Below, piece by piece: positions 59,115 to 64,000 of a stretch of DNA of 64,000 nucleotides (position 1 is the first letter of the stretch; every line of letters starts with the position of its first letter). The notes beneath the pieces are model-generated. The model made no database searches, was not told the DNA's origin, and was given only the letters and a program-made list of their open reading frames with translations. The stretch spans positions 7,890,731-7,954,730 of the forward strand of contig NC_041008.1 of the NCBI RefSeq assembly GCF_004193775.1, written 5' to 3'. This DNA comes from Glycine soja. Taxonomy: Eukaryota; Streptophyta; Magnoliopsida; Fabales; Fabaceae. Position numbers and translations under genes: made by a program.

Positions 59115-61675
59115 TCATTGGATTCTTTTAGTACGCCGTATGAGCCATAAGATGTTACTGCCATGCAAGGATCTTCTATGGCGTGCAACCTTCGGGGAAC
59201 CCTACAAAAGAAAATAAAAACAAGCCTTTCACAATTACAAATCTATGACTCGGGAGAAACCAGTTTATTACGTAACAAGCATCATGAACATTAAACAGGA
59301 AAGAGTATAGAAAACAAACTCACTTGGAAATGAAATGTAGGATTTGAAACTTTGGTTAAGACTGACAAACCGTCCCGAACAGGTACCACTATAGTTTTAG
59401 AATGGAAAGAAAATCATGTTAGAGATGCAACTCAAAGAAAGTCATGTAGAAGAACAAAATATTATACTGTTGCCATTATAAAAACACAGTTTTGTACCCA
59501 TGGTCAAATTATGCTCCTTCAATGTAGTAAAACTGGTTGGCTTCAAATTCTTATCTCCATGTGGTTTTTGGGTGTACAAAAAGAGTGGCAAATCCTCATG
59601 TTTTTCTAGTATGTGTTTATCATCTAATTTAGAGGGGTCTTCAGTTTTAGAATCTCTGCATTGGATAAAAATAAAATATAATCAAGACCAAACTGAAATG
59701 TAAAATATAGTTCATTTTCATGATGAGAATACCATGGTCTTCCTTGGTTCTGACATTAATTATTGTCAGATTCATGAGGGTATTGACTATTGAGGAATGA
59801 GTACCTTAATTCCTCGCTGCTTGGTCTCTCAAGGATGGGTGCTGATCATGGAAAGCAAGTAAAAAACAAATGAGATAAAATGGAAAAACAATATATAATG
59901 GACTAATAATATAATGTAATTGATTTCAATAATTTTTTCCCCTATCAAAAGAATCAAGGGGTGCGGCATTAAATATTTACGAGATGATAAATATCGTGTA
60001 TGGAGTCTTGGCACTTTCTCCCTCCATCTCATTTTTGTGAGTGCAAGCTTATCAGCATATTGTTCACATGAGAAAAGTCTCTGTCGAAAAGACCATCATC
60101 AATAACTGTCATTGATTTGCTGTATATGTTAAAGTTTAATTTCTTTTTTCTCCTCCACTGAAGCATTTATTTTATGATAGTGATATTCTTACATTAGTTT
60201 TGTACATTATATTGTGATCATGAATTTTTCATAAGATTTATATGTATCGTTACTAACAAGTTGTTTTTTTCAAACAAATATAAATTAATAAGCAAAATAC
60301 ACATAAAACTATTAGCTACCATAAATAAGTTGTTAATGTTACAGATTGGTTTGATAATACTATTATCCTCTATTTTATGAAAATGCATAATGTTTTAGAT
60401 AACATTATGCATATTTTGAGCAAGTGCAAAGTAATAATACTAACTTGTTTAAGGCACTGGATTTTAGACTCAGCCTCAGAAAATGCATTTGTTTGAGAAA
60501 TAAGGCCATCAAGATTAGCCGAGACGTTCCCAAGATGATCAACTACAGTGACCATGACCCTGCATATGTATTCTTTTGTATTTTCCAACACACTGCAAGA
60601 TATACATATCCCAATCAGTCGCAGGTCATAATGTCCATCCGACAAACAAATTTTTTATTTCTAAATAAAAATTAGAAAGCTCAATGAAAAAAAAAAGAAT
60701 AACAGTATAAAATCTAAACTTTTAGCACCATATTTCTTGGATTTCTTAGCAAATTGTGTGACATTCTAAAAGCACTACAACAATAATATCTAGTGTGAAC
60801 GATATACTTCTCCTCTTCATATTCATACCTTCCTAAATCAGCACACATAGACATGGTTATTAAAATTTAATTTTCATGCATCAGATTTATTACAAAAGTC
60901 AATTAGCTTATCATATATATGACAATTTATGGTTGGATGACCGTCTGTCAAGGCATTAAAATAAAATTCTAGCCATTTACATTCATTGATTTGTGTATTA
61001 TGTTATGCCAAAACATTATGGTTATGCCTATTGATTGGGGACACAACTTTAACCCAAAACAAGGGTGGAAAATGAACTTCTAAGCCCAAGCCTGAACTTA
61101 TATGGGCTGGTGCAACACCAGGGTGACACTCAGAAAGGCCCCCCACAGGCCACAAATGTTAGCAAATTATTCAACACAAGGATAAAATCTTTCCATGTAG
61201 ACATGCCTGGTCACATGTAATGTCTACATACATGGACCACCATAGGGAAAATGAATCCTGAACCTGATAGCAAACTGTCAAAGATAAAAACACAAGGCTG
61301 AAGCCAAAGGCAGAAAATAACATTCAGATAAGTATAAGAGTGTAGAAAGGACTCACTCTCTCTTAGCTTCACTTTTCAAGAAAGTTGTTTCACAATAATC
61401 TGCGGCATGGTGCAACTGAGACTGCAATTCTCTTAGCTCCTAAAAACCACCATAACCACCAAAACATGGAACTTCATTGAAAAACTGTAGAATTCTAGAA
61501 CAACAGAAAGAATATATACAATACAACAGAGTACATGTGCATATATAGATACTAGATAGATATAGTTATATTATATATGAACCTGAAGAGACTTGTGAAA
61601 GTGCATGTTTTCTTCTACTTCAGTCTCAGCAGCTTCTGTCTTTTCAAGGGAAGGAGACTTGAAATCCACCTCCAT
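59115..61675 (-). CDS. ABI-like (ABIL) subunit of the WAVE/SCAR complex
   Basis: Eight coding exons on the minus strand: 61675-61583, 61439-61357, 60592-60445, 60080-59981, 59841-59805, 59655-59498, 59388-59324, 59201-59115. They sum to 771 nt, or 256 residues plus stop. Seen: MEVDFKSPSLEKTEAAETEV, NMHFHKSLQELRELQSQLHH, AADYCETTFLKSEAKRDVLE, YICRVMVTVVDHLGNVSANL, EQYADKLALTKMRWREKVPR, and the conserved tail VPVRDGLSVLTKVSNPTFHF then RHRRSLHGSNILWLIRRTKR. This layout, an Abi-homology N-terminus, variable middle and basic conserved tail, is that of plant ABIL proteins. They join SCAR, NAP1, SRA1 and BRK1 to activate ARP2/3 and actin nucleation. Exon 5 is only 37 nt; if its donor is skipped, the frame stops after HESDNN and a ~169-residue form results. 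It appears intact. Confidence 0.92.
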
Positions 61676-62720
61676 GCTCTTGTTACTTGCTTCAGAAGAA
61701 GAAACAAAAGTTTAAGTTGTGAAAACAATTCTAAGACAAATATAGACTTCACAAGAGCTCCTTATCTACTCCTTTTGCTGAATGAGACTTGTGGATGTAT
61801 GGGAGTATATATATATGCCTTGTTTTTGTGCAGCTTATAAGGGAGTGACGAAAAGGGGTTATGTCATGTCACCAATCAAGGCTTGTGTTGAAACAAACAA
61901 AACTCAATAAAGAGCTGATTAGCAAGCACGAAAAATTTGGTGGAATATGACAAACAACAGTTTCAGTCCCGTGACATTCTGTTTTTCCCTTTTGTAAGCT
62001 TTTATGTTAAAAGTCATGGTAATCACTGACACCATATTGTAAACACTACACTAGTACTTGCATTAAACATACACATTTAATTTTATACCCATATAAAAAT
62101 TGACTGTACAAACTATTGTAGGTTACAACTGCTGGTTCGGATTATCTTCAAAATTCTTTTGAGAAAGACAAGATAGTGTTGATTTTACTCGTACTATCTC
62201 AGAATATATATATATATATGATAAGGTAAAAACAAAATCAAATAATTGCTTCATATTTTGAATGGCACATGAAGGGATGAGATTGTTCAGATTTGGTTTG
62301 AGTTAAATGGTACACGCAACTATGCAAAGGGCTCATGTGATGGATGTTGATAAATAGATATATAGGCACATCTGTACAGGATGCCTCTCAATGAAGAAAC
62401 GACAGTGTGCCCTAGTGCCTCAATTAAGCAAATGATTCTAGTCCTTTTTTTTAAAAAGTGGGATAGAATTAATTTTGAATCATTGAATATAGTTGGAATG
62501 AGTGCAAATTAATTTTAATTTATAAAGTTTACATTGAAAGGTATGATAATAGGAGGAATTGATTTAAGGTGTTTTCAAAATAAACAGTATTTTAAAGAGG
62601 ACATGCTAAGGAATACAACAATTTTTAGTTCCAAGGGATAGTAGTGTATAACAGAAGGATTGGAGTGATGGGGAAGAAGAAAAGAAAGGAAAACTAAATC
62701 ATACTTGCTTCTCACTACAT
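61676..62720. other. Upstream region of the ABIL gene
   Basis: Promoter and leader of ABIL, AT-rich, with a short (TA)n tract near 62205-62218. No other feature was recognised. Confidence 0.45.
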
Positions 62721-63550
62721 TGGCAACCATTAAAACTTTTTATTTTAGATACACCTTAACCTATCTATGTTTCCATGTGAAACAAAACATCACAAAATAC
62801 TTGAATATCACAAACTTTTTTTTTTCTGTAACAAAGTGAACGTAATGTGTGCAAAACACTGGTACAACCACCAATCAATTCTCCAAATAAAAAATATCTC
62901 TGATATTTGTACATTTCTTGAGATGTGCCAAGATCCAAATATTGAAACTCCTTTGCAGATGCAGTTACAATAGCTGATCTTGCACATTTCCCATTTTGAA
63001 GAGGATCAAATAAATAGATAAGGAGGTAGGGGGATTGCAGGTACTTCAACGTATCATTAAGTTAATTCATCAGAATGCACAAGTGTACAGAGGGCGAGCC
63101 CTGGTACAGCGGTAAAGTTGTGCCTTGGTGACTTGTTGGTCATGGGTTCAAGTGTAGGCTTCAGGTTTGGATCTGTGCTCCAGTTCATGGAAAAAATAAT
63201 ACATAAATGTTTATAAGGCAACATGAGCCAACAATTAAACAAGAGACATAGAAGAGAAAAGAATACTTTGAGCATCAAATCCAGTAAGATATCCAAGCTA
63301 GTTAGAAGTTTCCAGAGATTGTTAATCAAATCCAACTGAATTGCAGGCTCAGTCAGCATGCATTTCTTCCCATGTTGTGCTTAACACAATGTTGTGACCT
63401 GAAAAATGTTTTATCATGCAATAACTGATCATACAATGGCATTCCAATGTAAATGAAATAGCAAGTGCCAAATTGTAGACAACTTGTTTATCTATTGTAT
63501 TCTGAAGGAACCGTCTGTTTTCTGCCCAATCCAACGGTTTCAACCAAAGG
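62721..63550 (-). repeat. Unidentified gene-like repeat, copy 2 (inverted relative to copy 1)
   Basis: Its reverse complement matches 23921-24800 with roughly one difference in seven to ten bases by eye. In this copy one frame runs DPLQNGKCARSAIVTASAKE then FQYLDLGTSQEMYKYQRYFL, ending FCDVLFHMET, which looks like protein sequence. A further block reads QLDLINNLWKLLTSLDILLD. Its junctions resemble splice sites, suggesting a duplicated intron-containing gene fragment. A SINE-like insert sits at 63088-63150 and is absent from copy 1. I do not recognise the family. Confidence 0.7.
63088..63150 (+). mobile_element. SINE head (tRNA-derived) inserted in repeat copy 2
   Basis: The sequence GAGCCCTGGTACAGCGGTAA contains a tRNA-like box A (TGGTACAGCGGT), and GTCATGGGTTCAAGT about 30 bp further on contains a box B. 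This is the start of a SINE family I recognise from legumes. Only about 60 bp remain. CAAGTGTA lies at both borders (63080-63087 and 63149-63156), and the matching place in copy 1 (about 24400) lacks the insert. Confidence 0.7.
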
Positions 63551-64000
63551 ATAACACATAACAGTGTCTTCCTCAAAGGATAATACAGTACAATATATCA
63601 AATTCAATTTAGAAATGCCATAGAACTGTATTAATCAAGGAAATGCTAGTGATTAGATGCATTAAATCTTCAGGCACAATGCATGGTAATGCATTATTAA
63701 CTGACAAAAACCCATTCACAGTTCATAATAACCAAAAGACTCGTTTTTAAATTGATGAGGATAGATTGAACCAGTTCAAGAAGTAACTACACGCATGATC
63801 TTTGAAGATATCAGTTGAGGCCTCAAGATTGCAACTAGATGAAAACACCTACATGAGTACTTGTATGTCATCACACAGTAACACTACTGAGCACCAACTA
63901 GCCATAGATGCAGGTAACATCATGAAGACATGGAAATAGAGAGAGATAAGCATTACAGTTATTACTTTCATTCACCAAGGTACAGATGTCAGAGATCATT
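63551..64000. other. Right edge, no feature recognised
   Basis: AT-rich sequence with no coding frame or repeat end that I can support. Confidence 0.4.

Noticed and set aside
59829..60032. ABIL first seen as a C-terminally truncated pseudogene ending at 59756
   Set aside because: Using the exon 5 donor at 59804 restores the frame into three further exons encoding the conserved ABIL tail, so the gene is intact.
1..64000. Search for tRNA, rRNA or other structured RNA genes
   Set aside because: Apart from the SINE head no tRNA-like box A/box B pair or rRNA sequence was recognised by eye; small RNAs cannot be excluded without computation.

Overview
This is nuclear DNA from a flowering plant. 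The genes have many short introns with GT..AG borders. Intergenic DNA is AT-rich and full of small foldback elements and retrotransposon relics, and there is no operon-like packing. The protein sequences resemble dicot proteins. Several repeats (a MITE beginning GGCTTAAATATG, a SINE head with a tRNA-like box A and box B, an LTR with repeated CTAAGCG motifs) are ones I associate with legumes, so soybean or a close relative is my best guess. The organism is inferred, not proved.

Eight complete protein-coding genes could be assembled exon by exon. In every one the summed exon lengths are divisible by three and the frame stays open from ATG to stop. From left to right they are: a plastidic-glucose-transporter-2/SGB1-like sugar transporter (minus, 1275-6297, with a probable non-coding first exon near 7015-7200); a RanBP2-type zinc-finger, arginine/glycine-rich RNA-binding protein (plus, 14421-18592); an LEA_2-domain single-pass membrane protein (minus, 20132-22100); a LIKE-COV/DUF502 membrane protein (minus, 27783-32048); HAUS1/AUG1 of the augmin complex (plus, 34049-36514); a large DUF4378/TRM-like protein with an LVAKLMGLE motif (minus, 38538-42292); a RopGEF with a PRONE domain (plus, 55064-58101); and an ABI-like (ABIL) subunit of the WAVE/SCAR complex (minus, 59115-61675). 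HAUS1, the TRM-like protein, RopGEF and ABIL all belong to families tied to microtubule, actin or polarity control. I see no sign that they form a cluster beyond ordinary gene order.

The gaps are built from nested transposable elements. The 7.2-14.4 kb gap holds a decayed L1-type LINE on the minus strand, split by a 3.7 kb Helitron (9427-13122, minus strand). That Helitron has recognisable 5' TC and 3' hairpin-CTAA ends, a Pif1-type helicase remnant, one exon of a LHY/REVEILLE-type MYB gene and several exons of a vacuolar NHX Na+/H+ antiporter gene. The 42.3-55 kb gap holds a probable 2.7 kb solo LTR (48818-51540) inside an older element, several MITEs and a long (TA)n tract. A 343-bp solo LTR with a perfect 5-bp target duplication (58732-59074) lies 40 bp beyond the ABIL stop codon. 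An unidentified ~850-bp gene-like sequence occurs twice in opposite orientation (23921-24800 and 62721-63550), and the second copy carries a SINE head.

I found no evidence of a wholly new molecular system. The most interesting object is the gene-capturing Helitron.
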